Shown here one piece after another: positions 25,100-36,699 of a DNA stretch of 64,000 nt. The number at the start of each line of letters is the position of its first letter. The stretch's first letter is position 1. The stretch comes from Planococcus citri (Eukaryota > Arthropoda > Insecta > Hemiptera > Pseudococcidae): NCBI RefSeq assembly GCF_950023065.1, contig NC_088680.1:71895350-71959349 (forward strand), written 5' to 3'. The notes under the pieces were generated by a model that had not been told where the DNA came from, did no database searches, and worked only from the letters and a program-made list of their open reading frames with translations. The position numbers were made by a program, and so were the translations under genes.

Positions 25100-25930
25100 T
25101 TAATGAAAAACCGAATTCACTGAATTGACATGCGCGCGCGCCCGCGGCCACGGTATATGCACTACCGATGATGCGTACCAGTAACACGAACGGAGAAGCC
25201 GCAACTGAACGCTTCAGCGAAAAGTTAAACGTTTGGAACACCACCAGCAGTGGCAGTGGCAGTAGCAGCGACGACGACGACGGTGGCGACGGCCGCGACA
25301 GCAACGGCAACAGGTTCACCGGTTTCCCCCTGAAATTATTTTACTCGTATTGTACGTACCTAGGTACAGGCTACATAGGTACGCTTTTCCCGACCCGATC
25401 CGACCCGGCCCTGCCAGAGTTGCTAGCGCTAGCGCAGTATCTGGTACCCTGCGCGGTACGGCGCCGCATACGCAGCCAGCTCCACGCAGCTATAGCGCGC
25501 ACAGCGCACACGTGCAAACCGGTACTACTCCCCACTTAGGAGTCTGCGCGACGCTGTCGACTCGTACCATTGGAGCAAATCGCCGAGGTTTTTCATCAGC
25601 CTTTCAGCTTTATTGTTCTGCCTTCGCTAATCTCCGCCTATCCGCGCTGCCAGCGCCAGCTTACCAGTACATTCATTCATTCATGCTGCTGCTAACACTA
25701 ATATTCTACAACTCATCTAATATTCTCTCTTATGTATACTGTACAGTGTACACCTACCCAGACCCACATGGTACGTTTAGCCGCCTATGCCCTGCGCCGC
25801 ACCGCACCGCTGCGCCATCTACAATCCGGCCATTCATTAAGTGGCAGAGGTGTCTCTGTCGTTTGTGGCGTGGCGCCTGCGCTTGACAATCATACCACCC
25901 GCTTGACCAGCTCGGTGCTGTTTTTTTCCT
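25100..25930. promoter_or_regulatory. GC-rich, CpG-rich block, candidate promoter region
   Basis: The block is far richer in G+C than its surroundings and full of CG dinucleotides (GCGCGCGCCCGCGGCC near 25134, GACGACGACGACGG near 25270, GCGCCGCATACGCAGCC near 25461). Long frames on the plus strand (25168-25539 and 25350-25886) are explained by the lack of AT-rich stops. Their peptides are Arg/Ala/Pro/Ser-rich with no domain, so I do not call them. Such islands often mark promoters of developmental genes. It lies 8 kb upstream of the minus-strand His-rich exon. Confidence 0.4.
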
Positions 25931-26329
25931 TCGTCGACTAAATAAAATAAAATTGCTGACAAAATACGTTTAATTGGCGGATGGAATTAGCCAGCGTGCA
26001 ACGACTACAGCATTCGAATATCGTATACGACTACGAGTATTTTCCATTCGGTTGACGATCAATCATCGACTGTAGATACCTTTACCTACCGATGCCTGCC
26101 AGTGAACCTGTTGATTCGCATTCGCGTGCAATTGGAGACTTATTTTTCGCAAGGGCTGCTTCGGTGTTGCGTCACGTGTGATTGTTCGTATAGCTTCGTT
26201 GTCGATCGGTCAGCGATTGTCACTACCCGAACAATTTTTACGGCGTTGTCTCTACCAGCTGGTATCTCGTTATAGTCTTTCTGATTATATTGGTTCTGAT
26301 TTAAGTTTGAGGGTCTTACTATCTTGCTT
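25931..26329. other. TACGAGTA-type non-coding DNA
   Basis: Base-balanced flank of the GC-rich block. No exon is supported. Confidence 0.35.
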
Positions 26330-26730
26330 TTTTTTGTCGAAATTTTTGGAAATTTCTGCATTTTTTAAAAACAAAACAGCGAAAGAAATCCGTGTTTTTA
26401 TCAAAAATAACCAAAAATTCTTGTTTTCTGTCAACATTGCCGAAAAATCCCAATTGTTTGAGTTGCTCAAGAATCTCAATTTTTGTTGAAATTGCTGAAA
26501 AAAGACTTGGATTTTCAATCGAAATTTCCAAAAGAAAGACATTCCTTTTTGAGCCAACATTGTCAAAAAATGCCAATTTATTGGTTGAAATAGTCAAAAA
26601 AAATATTTGGAAAATTTCCCAGAGTTCCGCTTTTTTGTCAAAATCTGTTAAAAAAGAATTTCTGTTTTGTTTTTGCTAAAATTGGCTAAAAATCTTGTTT
26701 TTTTTCAAAAATGAAGAATTCGCGTTTTTC
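26330..26730. repeat. Family M degenerate minisatellite, copy 3
   Basis: Units such as CAACATTGCCGAAAAATCCC and GAAATTGCTGAAAAAAGAC follow at about 30-35 bp. Frames are open on both strands for the same reason as at 1-480. Confidence 0.65.
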
Positions 26731-29010
26731 TCCGCAATGAAAGTTTTCATTTTTGACATGGATGTGGGGGGGGGGGGGGTCACAACATTTCTGTCACACT
26801 AATCTGTTCGACGCCAACTTTTGAAAACTTTGAAAAAAAATTGTTCAATTCTTCAGTTATTGTCTCTGACTTTAAAAACTTGGAAAAAATACGTGATAAA
26901 TAATTCTCGTCATGATGTTAGACTTTTTTTTTTTTTTTAAATGATCAATTTCTAAGTACCTACATATTTTGATATTATACCATATTCCCTGACATTTTAA
27001 TGTTATATCAGACTTTTAGAAACTGGAAAAAATTTGGTCAATCTTAAAAATTTATTCATCTGATTTTACAATACTTGATCTGGCTTTAAGAACTTGAAAA
27101 AAAAATTACAACCAATTCTTCACATTATGTTGGACTTTTGAAAACGACCAAAAATCATATCTATTATTTAAAACTTTCCTTATTGGACTTGCGAGAGGAG
27201 ACTTCACTTCCATTTTTGATTTATTCAGTCAAACTTGAAAATTATTTGTTCAACTATTCTCTTTTTTCAGAATTTTTCGTTTTCAAAGTTTTTTTTTTTT
27301 TAAAAATATGACAAATTTTGACGAACAAATTTCGACTCTTCTCTCTTTTCTGCAAACCGAAACAATAGAAAAAATTCCCCACTGAAAGTCCTTCAATTGT
27401 TGGACACCTTGTCTACGAATTGAGCTTGAATTACAAAATTGATTGAAACGTTAACGAATTGGCCGAATTTATCAAAGTGGATCAAAATCTTGCAAATATC
27501 CTTTTTTTAAAAGTTCGCACGTAATTTTAAAAAAATTGAAAAAAACGTGGTTAAAATTAGTTATTACCTCCTAAAAATTGCATTATTAAATCATTAATTT
27601 TTTTTGAACTTTTCACAAAAGCTTGCAAAAATGATAAAAAGTTTTGAAAATTACGTACCTAAATTTCATCATTTTGTACATTTTAAAGATGGAATACATA
27701 AAGTGCTGTCAAAATTACATAAAATTACCAGAAATGAACAAAAATTGATGAAAATTTAGTAAACCCGAACCAAAGTTGACGAAAATTGTTTAACAATTAA
27801 AATGCTTTAATAGTTGTTAAAAATTATGAAAAGTTGATAAAGCGCTGCAGAATTTGAAAAAAATTACTGTGGCAACATTTGATATTTTAAAAATCTTGTT
27901 GAAAAGTATGAAAAATTGATTAATTTTCATCAAGTTAGAATTAAATTTTACCATATTTCAATTTCACATGCCATAAAACCTTATCAAATCAGCATGAAAA
28001 CAGTTTAGAACCGTCATAAATTAATAATATTTCTCGACATTTAACCAAAATATTTCAAAATTTACGTAGAATTTAATTTTTGAATCACCTAATGAGAAAA
28101 AATGTATGTAGTAAAAATTAAGTAGGTAAATTGAATAATCTTACACAAAAACGTAACTTTCTCAATTAAACTTACTAAAAATCATCAAAATTGATAATCG
28201 TTATTCGTTTAAGTTATCAAAATATTATAAAAACGACTGAAAATCCTAAAAACTGATAATATCTCGAAGTTTTAGCAAAATTGAACTGAAGAAAATCGTT
28301 CAAGCAGATGAAAATAACTTGATGTTGATGAAATATTGCAAAATTTAGGACTAAAATATCTATCAAAATTGTTGAAAATTACGATAAATTAACCAATCAT
28401 CACGAAAAAGAAGTACAAAAATCATCTTGAGCACTCGATAAACTACTTACATAAAATCTGCGTTATAAAAAATCGCTGAAAGTTATCAGATTTAAGAAAA
28501 ATTTAGTATTAACTATTGCGCAAAACATCTTTAAAACATAGGAATTAAAATGACAAAAAAAAAATTGAAAACATTTGAACATTGATAACATTTGTCAGAT
28601 TTATAATTTTGTAGAATTTTATAAAATTGTTCTTTGATCGAATATCGCCAAAATGAAAAAAAAAATCGCATAAAACACAAAGTAGTATCGTGAAAAACTT
28701 TAACATCAATGTAGAAATGTCTAAAAATTTCCGAAAACTGGTGTAAACGTAAAGTCTCAGTAAATTTAAGCGAAATCTGGCAAGTTGTTACAAAATTTAC
28801 TTAAAATACCACGAAAATAATTCAAAAATAGAACATTGCAAAATCTTGTCGGAATGTGCGAGTTTCGTTTAAAAAAAAACCTAATATTACATCGAGAAAG
28901 TTGTTGAAAATTGCAAAAAATTCGTGAAATAATCGAAATAAAAATATAGTGACGAAAAATTACTACATTTTCGTTCGAAAAGTGAATGAAAAATTTCATC
29001 AGTTTTCGGA
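26731..29010 (+). repeat. AT-rich DNA with family D repeats
   Basis: 26765-26780 holds a G-run. From about 27640 onward the phrases AAAAATTGATGAAAATT, GAAAATCGTTC and GATGAAATATTGCAAAATTT recur. Related sequence in the same orientation lies at 50.9-51.3 and 54.0-54.6 kb and inverted at 7.6, 41.7 and 54.7-55.5 kb. There is no coding content. Confidence 0.45.
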
Positions 29011-29912
29011 AAGTCAGGTCAAATTGAGCGAAATGATTATTTATATTTGTTACCTATCTGCTGAAGTAAATTGTTGCGAAATTGGCGCTTTTTTTACGCT
29101 CGAGTGATTCTTGAGGCTAAATTTTGAAATGAAACAATTTTTTAAGTTGGTTGCAATTTATCTTTGTCAGATATTGAGAGGTTTTTACTTTTATACCGAA
29201 CTAGTGCCAAGATATCATGTATTTTTCTGAATATTATGAGACGACAATTGAACAAGAACTCTTATGTAGGTACCTACAATTCTTGTTCGTGGATTTTTTA
29301 CGAGTACAATGTAATGTTTTACTCTTGGGTAGGGTTTACTTTTCTGATTTGTGAAGATTATGTTCATTTCTTGGAATTGTTTTCAACAACGAAGCTTAGT
29401 AAGTGAAATGGCTCCAGATTGCGTCAATTTTTTTTGAAATTTCGTATGCAGGTATCTTACTGCGATTCCTTTACCCATTGGCGATGTATTTGAATCTCAT
29501 TTGCGTATACGAGTAAGTTATTTATAGAAAAGGAAATGTTTGAAGTCGAGCCTCTTTTCTATAGTTAGCATTTTAAATAGGTACCTGCTGGTGAAATTTT
29601 CTAGTTTTTTTGGTTTTAGTGCCTCGGACCCTTGTTTTTTTTTTTTTTTACTTTGTGAGTCTAAATTATCAAATTTATTGACCATACTCTGAATTTTATT
29701 TCGTATTTTCAAAATTCCATGTAACCAAGATGCTCGGTGTAGGTATTGCCTGGTTTTGCTCATCCTTGAAAAAAAAGTTAATGAACGTTCTCCATTTTGT
29801 AATCTTCACTTTTTTTCGAAAAAAAAAATAATCAGGAAATCAGTATTAGGAATCATATACTTAGGTACACCATATAGGCTATCTGGTATGTCTACGTAGG
29901 TATAGGTAAGTA
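29011..29912. other. Non-coding DNA
   Basis: Nothing recognised beyond GTAGGTACCTAC words and an A/T tract near 29632. Confidence 0.35.
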
Positions 29913-30491
29913 CAGTGGAAATCGCTTACAACGAGATTGAAGGGACCGGACATTTTGCTCGTTGTATCCGGTCTCTCGTTCTAAAAGGTATTGCATTTAT
30001 AACGAGTATCTTGTAATAACCGAGTATAAAGAGCTTCTCATTATAAATGATACTCGTAACACATGTAGCCAAAAAAAATGTCAATTTCATTACTATTTTT
30101 GACTTGTAAAATCGATTGGAAATGGTTTCAACTCGTATTGAGCAGTTTTAGAACCTTCAGCAGCTTTTCAGAAAGTTCTGTTCTTTAAAAAAATGCCACA
30201 AAATCTGTCTGAATTTCAAAATTTTATCAAATCAATTTATAAAGCTGAAATTTGGGATTTAATGATTGTTTTCTGCATGAACACTCGTTATAAGCGGAAG
30301 AAAAAACAATAAAATGAACCAAATTTCAAGAATTTCAGCTCGTACTATCCGAATTCCTCGTTATAAATGAGCTCGTTCTAACAGGTACCATTTTGTACAT
30401 GTTTAAATGGCGTTGTACTCGGGACCAAGCATTTTGCTCGTTGTATCCGAAATCTCGTACTAACCGATCTCATTATAAGCGATTTCCACTG
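29913..30491. mobile_element. 579-bp pogo/Tc1-mariner-type MITE with captured family A sequence
   Basis: The ends CAGTGGAAATCGCTTA and TAAGCGATTTCCACTG are perfect inverted copies extended to about 25 bp. The element is flanked by TA on both sides (29911-29912 and 30492-30493). CAGTGG-type ends with a TA duplication are characteristic of pogo/Tigger-like mariner elements. The phrase CATTTTGCTCGTTGTATCCG occurs near both ends in the same orientation. The interior at about 30090-30265 is clearly related to foldback family A (TCGATTGGAAATGG, TTGAGCAGTTTTAGAACC, TTATAAAGCTGAAATTTGGG). No transposase is encoded. Confidence 0.8.
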
Positions 30492-30493
30492 TA

Positions 30494-32668
30494 TGTGCGA
30501 ATTATATTTGTTTGTGAACTTACTTACTTCTTATACGAGCTGAAAACTCTGGAAAACAAATTACCGGCGTGTAATTTCCCATATGCATACAAAGTACATA
30601 ATAAATTACCAGAGTAATTTTCACCTTGAAAATACTTGGAAAAAATTCGACGCTGAATAATAATTTTTAGGTATTGTAAACGTGGCGAAATTAAGCGAAA
30701 TAAGTAGGTAATTACTAATTAGTATTTCATTTCAGTGGAGTCTTCAATGATGTCTTGCGTCATAGAGAAATCCCTTGAAAAAGCCCAAGTGCTTACCTGT
30801 GCTAGATTTTCAGTTGGGCAATTTTGTTGCTTTTCATATTTAAGGGTGTTATGTAGGTATTTGTTTGGCAATCAGGACATCAGGACTATAGACTTTGCAA
30901 GCTGTACGAAATACGAGTACAAAGTACAAAGAAAACTGGTGGCTACATCTCGACTGTGGGCAGTGTGGGCGCATTTGAGCAGTTCTGGTTTACCTATACT
31001 TACCTGTGGAGTCGTAGAGTGTAGAGTGGAGCTGGTACGATGAGGACGATGCGATGTGGAATTGAGGATACTTGAACCGGAAAAATTTTTATTTTTCAAC
31101 AAAGAAAACGCATGCACATTGCACACACATACTCGTACTCGTACGTCGAGTGGGTTGAAACAATCTCGAAGCCGGTGGACAATTATACGTATATTATGTG
31201 TAGTGTGTAGTACCCGAAGAAGAATCAAGTCAACGACCATATCTTGATTTAGTGTACCTACTCGCTGGCTGGGATGGCTGGCTTGTGATACTTTATTAGA
31301 ATGTACCATACTCTGCGCGCTAAATTTAAGCGATTAACTGGTAATTTTTGGAGTTTTTAGCACGCGATGATTCTCCGCTTCGTGAAACAAGCTAGGTCGA
31401 TACGCATCATGAATAATCACATTTTTTTAATAGCTACTCGGCCAGATGTACGAGTACATCCCTTTTCCAGCTACTTCCAGTCGGTACAGTTACACTGCTA
31501 TTTTAATCGCCGAATAGGTACGGTGAAGCTGAAGCTACCCCTTATACTCGTACTTATAGCACCTCTAATACATACCTATACCTCTTTACCTATGTACTTG
31601 TACCTATTGTTCGTTTAAGGGTTTCTCAACCTGTGCAGGCTGTGCAGTATGCAGTGTGCCCGACTGCCTGTTCAACATCCGCGAATAAGGTGTAAATTAG
31701 TCAAGTACCTATTTATCACTGTACCTGCTCCCGCATATGGGTGGACTGTGGACTGTGAGTTATTAAATTTGATGGGCCAACAATCAACGTACTCTCGTAA
31801 ACTCAATAATTTTAGTGTGTTTTTTAATGACCTGATTTACTACAGTATGATTATTATACCTTCTTAGGAAGCAATTTTTAGCTTTTTACGGTTTCTTAGA
31901 AATTTACAAAATTTACACGTAACTCGTGTCCGTTATTAGTCATTTTTTTCACGTTCACCTGGGTACCATACGTACTTATGCTTACCGTTTTATTGAAAAT
32001 AATTAGATAATTATCTACTGGATCGCTTCATATGATGTTGATGAGACATGCCTAGAGGTTTGGACTAAGTTTATACATCTTTGCTGAGGTGATTTGAAAA
32101 ATTCTATTGCAAAACTTACAAAAAATTTCTCAAATTTTCCTCGAAATTCACCCCAAAAAATGTTTTCTCTTTTCAGAAACCGCTGTAGCAAATTTCAACA
32201 TCCAGCTGGACGACTCAAAAATTAATTTTTCAATCGCGTTTCAGATTTCATAAATGAACGCAAAATTTGTCACATTGTCGGAAAAAAAATTGGTGAAGTG
32301 AGCGCAATTTTTATAATTAAAAATTCGAACTCATTAGTTTCTGTTTGGTCAAGAAAATTTGAAAAAATTAAAAACTTTCAAAGTTAGATCAAAATTTTAA
32401 AAAATTTGAAAAGTTTGCTAAATTTACCAAAAAATAATGTTTTTTTAATTATTGAAAATCTCAATCGTTGCTTGTATCTTTTTCTAACCCTACAAATTTT
32501 GCCTTTTCAATTTTGAGATTAATGTGGATACAAGTTTTTGATGGTAAAACGAGGAGGAGAAGGGTTTGAAAAACTAAACTTGATGTTCCAATTGCAGAGC
32601 TCGTACTAAAGTTACTTTTTTGTCAAAAATTCTTAAAAATTATGAACAAGTCTCGTTCTTTTAAGTAA
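30494..32668. other. Non-coding DNA, TACGAGTA-type to 31.8 kb then AT-rich
   Basis: A frame at 30735-31043 follows a splice-like CATTTCAG but has no donor and no domain. TCTCAACCTGTGCAGG near 31624 resembles a hAT end, but no partner was found. From 31860 the sequence is AT-rich. Confidence 0.35.
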
Positions 32669-33487
32669 ATTCAAAATCTTAGTTTTCAACAAAATACAAA
32701 GAAAAAAAGCACAATCTCATTGAATTTACTTAAAAAAATCAGTGGCACAAAGTGGGGAGCTGATCGAAAATCCATGCTACGTATTTATTCAAGTCATGTG
32801 CAATCCATCTTCGATTATGGAGCAATAATATACAGCACTGCTTCAAAGACTGATCTGAATAAACTAAACTCAGTGCAAAATCAAGCACTTCGACTCTGCT
32901 CTGGAGCTTTTTGTACCAGTCCAATAACTAAACTTTTTGAAGAGACTGGAATACTTCCATTATCACAAAGGAGAGATCAGCTTATGTTAAAGTGGTACCT
33001 GAAAGTGAAAAATTCTCCTAAACACCCAAATTTTTACAAAATGTTTCACTCTCCACTGGAAGAAAAGTACACTACTTATCGCCCCATTGGCTGTCGTTGC
33101 AGAGATCTTCTTGCTAGTTTATACATAGATCATGGTGACACAAATGCCATAAAATATCAAGTGCAGAAAATGAAGCTATGTTCTAACGTAAAAACTACAA
33201 CATACAGAAAAAGTAGGAGAGAAGAAGTAGTACTAACTAGATTACGAATTGGACATTCTGCCTACACCCACTCTCCACTTTTCAAAGATAAGAAACTAGA
33301 ACAATGTGACCCTTGTGGAGTGCCAATCACCATCATGCACTTGATAAATTGCTGTTCCAAATATGAGGAAGACAGAGAGCAGATTTTAAGGGGGCTTACT
33401 TATGAAGACATTCATACAGATGATGAAGATATTTGTCAAAAATTTTTCACCTTCTTAAGACATATTGAAATTTATGACCTTATTTAA
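32669..33487 (+). pseudogene. 5'-truncated LINE ORF2 remnant: reverse transcriptase thumb plus C-terminal CCHC
   Basis: The frame is open from 32669 to the TAA at 33485-33487; the true element reads in from upstream, so no start codon is proposed. The peptide has the conserved block following the reverse transcriptase palm in Jockey/I/R1-type LINEs: LLKKISGTKWGADRKSML, then SIFDYGAIIYSTASKTDL and NQALRLCSGAF. Near the end it has LTRLRIGHSAYTHS followed by CDPCGVPITIMHLINCC, the C-X2-C-X7-H-X4-C type zinc knuckle. The RNase H block expected between these parts in RNase H-bearing clades (a TDGS-type motif) is missing, so this is either a clade without it or an internal deletion that kept frame. 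Endonuclease and catalytic palm are absent. It is a dead copy, yet has no stop over 272 codons, implying fairly recent insertion. Confidence 0.85.
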
Positions 33488-33775
33488 TGAAACTTTATTT
33501 ATTCATTTATTTATTTATTTATTTATTATTTTCAATGTTATTGGTTTGTGAATTGTTCTTCTTTTTACTTTTGTTATCTTTTTCATTTATTATTTGTTTA
33601 TTCGCCTACTTATTTAATTGGTATCTGATTGTCTATTGGTGGTTTATACATTTTGCTCTTTTGAGCCACTATATTATTATTATATGTAAAAAAATTTTGT
33701 GAACAAACTGTGGACGCTAAAAGGCCTAGATTCTAAGGCGTCCTTAAATAAAGATTTATTCAATTCAAGTAATTT
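33488..33775 (+). mobile_element. LINE 3' untranslated region and tail
   Basis: An imperfect TTTA microsatellite starts about 33494. The element probably closes near 33770 with GGCGTCCTTAAATAAAG and ATTCAATTCAA. AATAAA is a polyadenylation signal and ATTCAA-type tails are common in these LINEs. The target duplication was not identified because the 5' end is uncertain. Confidence 0.6.
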
Positions 33776-34410
33776 CTTTGTTAATAATTCTCAAAAATTG
33801 CTAATTTCTGTTAAAATTGTCAAATTTTTGCTTTTTTTCAAAAATTATCCAGAAGCCACGGTTTTTTGCCAGAAATTACCGAAAAGTATATTTATAAATA
33901 TTTTTTTTGCCAATAATTATCGAGAAGTACTTCTTCTTGCTGAAATTGTTAGTCTTGCTTCTTGCCAAAAACGCTCAAAAATTCTCGGTTTTTTGCAAAC
34001 AATCGCAAAAAGTCTTACTTTTTTAAAAAATTGTCCAAAAGTCACGCTTTTTGTCAAAAATTTCCAATAATTTCAATCTTTCAGTGATTCTTTTTTATTT
34101 AAAATTTCCAAAAAGTAAAAATCATTTTTTTACCTAAAAGTTCCGAAAAATTCTCACATTTTGAAAAATATTATCGAGTTCTGTTAAAATTGTCAAATGT
34201 TTTCTATTAAAATAAATTGTTGCAATTATTATAAATTTCACTTTTTTCTTTCAAAAAATATCCAAAAGTATCGCTTTATTGCCAATAAGTAATCCCCTGA
34301 AGAGTCTTGTTCTTCTGCAAAAACTGTAAACATTTCTCGCTTTTTTCTAAAAGTGTCTTAAGAGTCTCGCTTTTTGCCAAAACAGCCAAAAAATTTACTG
34401 CCTAATACCG
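33776..34410. repeat. Family M degenerate minisatellite, copy 4
   Basis: Units such as AAAATTGTCCAAAAGTCACG and AGTCTCGCTTTTTGCCAAAA repeat at about 30-35 bp. The 123-codon frame at 33699-34070 is built from these units and is not credited as a gene. The LINE abuts the array. Confidence 0.7.
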
Positions 34411-34424
34411 TAATTTAAAAAAGC

Positions 34425-34570
34425 CGAGTCAACTGGAGATGATTTTAGTCAGTTCAGGAGCCTCCTTCAACTTTTTAGAGATTCCAATTTTACGAAGAAA
34501 CGCGTTCAAAAAATCTGTAAAAAAAGTTGCTGGAGGCTCCAGAAGGGCTTAAAACCGTCTTCAATTTATT
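34425..34570. repeat. Short foldback relative of families A/B
   Basis: CAGGAGCCTCCTTCAAC at 34457 faces GTTGCTGGAGGCTCCAGAAG at 34525 with a short loop. It looks like a minimal derivative of the units in family A. Confidence 0.5.
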
Positions 34571-35013
34571 TAATAATGTTAAAATTTAAGGTTTCGATGT
34601 AAGTAAATTTCAGCTTTCCATTATCTCATTAGGTAAACTGTTTCCAATCTTTTATTTTGCGGTCGGTTGGGGGGGGGGGGGTGGGAGGACTCGAAGATAT
34701 GGTACATCGAGGTAAAAATGTCGGAGGATTTTGAATGATTGCGATCAAAATTGCAGCGGAGACTTTCATTTTGAGTAGAAAGCTACTTATTAAAATTTTC
34801 ATCGTCGCAGGTGTCCTGGATCCTGGAAGGAAGATATGTGTTTTCGCGTGATTAATTCGAGAAATTTTTTGAAAACAGGGGGAAAAATGTAGTTTCATAA
34901 CACATTGTATTCGAAGCTTTTCTTCTGGGAAGGTTGAAGCCAGTAAAAAGTGGGTGTTTGAATTTCCATTATCATCTTCGTCTTTGTTCAAATGAAGATG
35001 GTGACATTATATA
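34571..35013. other. Non-coding spacer with G-run
   Basis: GGTTGGGGGGGGGGGGTGGG lies near 34664-34684. Minus-strand frames here are low-complexity and not credited. Confidence 0.4.
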
Positions 35014-35015
35014 TA

Positions 35016-36699
35016 GTCCGGCATATGACAATAGGAGTAATTGCACACACCCCCCCCCCCGCCGATCCTCTGGGACAACTTTTTTCTGAAAGGGGACATC
35101 CTAAGGAACATTTTAAAGCACACTTTCCCAAAAAAAAGCTGGCCTTACTTACACAATGGCGGCCATTTTGATTGACAGGTAAACCGAAATCGCAGATTTT
35201 GCGTTTCAACATGGGACTTGCACGAAATTTTTTAAATTTTACAAAGGTAGATGGAAAGATCATGCAAAAATACATCACCTGTCAAAATTTTAAGCGCTAA
35301 AGTGCGTTTTTCGATTTTTGGTGAATTTTTAAAAATCCACTTTAGGCCAAAAATGAGGGGAAAAATCAAAATTTTACCAAATGACCTAGAAAGCTGAAAT
35401 TTGGGATATACCCTATTTTCGACATGCCAAATCGATTGGAAACGGGTTCAACCCGTTTTGAGCAGTTCTGGAGCCTCCAGCAGTTTTTGAAACTCGAAAT
35501 TCTCACAAAATTCCATCAAATTGGAGTTGTAAAGCTAAAATTTATTCTAAAAACTAATTTCAATACGCTACGAAGTACTGCAGGTGAATTACAAGTCGTT
35601 TTGGAGCCTCCAGCGATTTTTTGAAGATTCCTGAAGCCTCCAGCAAATTTTTGAAACTTTAAATTTTCACAAAATTTCATCAAATGGAGATGGAAAGCTG
35701 AAATTCACTCTACAATCCATAATTAACACCCTCTGAAAACGACTTTAGGTGGGTTCAAGTCATTTTAGATCCTCCAGCGACTTTTTTGAAAATTACTGGA
35801 GCCTCCAGTAGATTTTTGAAGCTTTAAATTTCCCCAAAATTTCATCAAACTGAGACGGAGAGTCGAAATTCATTTGGCAAACTAATTTCAATACGCTACG
35901 AAGTTGACTGCTGGTGGATTTCAAGTCGTTTTGGAGCCTCCAACGACTTTTTGAAGTGTTATATTGCGTTTTTCCGGAAAAATGAAATTTCCTAAAAGTA
36001 GCTGGAAGCTTCAAAACCATTTGAAACCACCATGTAATCTGCGAAGTAAATTTCAGCTTGCCAACTCCATTTGATAAATTAATGTTGCGGGAATTTAAAG
36101 TTTCAAAAATCTGCTGGAGGCTTCGGGAATTTTCAAAAAGTCGCTGGAGGCTCCAAAACGTCTTGAAATCCACCTGCAGTCGACTTCGTAACGTATTGAA
36201 ATTAGTTTGCAGAATGAATTTCGGCTTTTCAACTCAGTTTGATGAAATTTTTGGAAATTTCGAGTTTCAAAAATCTGCTGGAGGCTCCAGAACGGCTCAA
36301 AACTGGTTGAAACCGTTTGCAATCGATTTCGCATGTCGAAAATAGGATATATCCCAAATTTCAGCTGTCTTGGTCAATTTGGTAAAATTTTGATTTTTTC
36401 CCTCATTTTTGGCCTAAATTGGATTTTCAAAAATTCACTAAAAAATCGAAAAACGCACTTTATCATTCAAAATTTTGACAGGTGATAAATTTTTGCATGA
36501 TCTTTCGATCTACCTTTGTAAAGTTTGAAAAAGTTCGTGCAAGTCCTATGTTGAAACGCAAAATCTGCGATTTCGGCTGACCTGTCAATCAAAATGGCCG
36601 TCATTTTGTGAGTAAGGCCAACTTTTTTTTGGGCAAGTTTGCTTTAAAATGTTCCTTAGGATGTCCCCTTTAAGAAAAAAGTTGTCCCAGGGGATCGGC
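35016..36699. mobile_element. Foldback family A, copy 1 (right end truncated)
   Basis: The left end GTCCGGCATATGACAATA follows a TA. The sequence runs through a C-run, GGCGGCCATTTTGATTGAC, then about three tandem units of 160-168 bp carrying GGAGCCTCCAGC (near 35472, 35633, 35801). It turns near 35980 and repeats inverted as GCTGGAGGCTCC (36143, 36278), GTCAATCAAAATGGCC and AAGTTGTCCCAGGGGATCGG. The last roughly 40 bp found at the right of the other copies (G-run plus TGCAATTACTCCTATTG and the tip) are absent. There is no coding potential beyond short frames in the units. Confidence 0.85.

Noticed and set aside
25168..25886. Two overlapping plus-strand frames of 123 and 178 codons
   Set aside because: They lie in the CpG-rich block where stop codons are rare, overlap in different frames, and encode Arg/Ala/Pro/Ser-rich peptides without a domain or splice support.
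30735..31043. 102-codon plus-strand frame after CATTTCAG
   Set aside because: Looks like an exon start but no donor or homologous motif; overlaps a minus-strand frame of similar length.
33699..34070. Plus-strand frame of 123 codons after the LINE
   Set aside because: Entirely composed of family M units; no domain.
35424..36345. Frames inside the foldback arms on both strands
   Set aside because: They recur in every family A copy because the ~165-bp units lack stops; peptides on the two strands mirror each other, as expected for inverted repeats.
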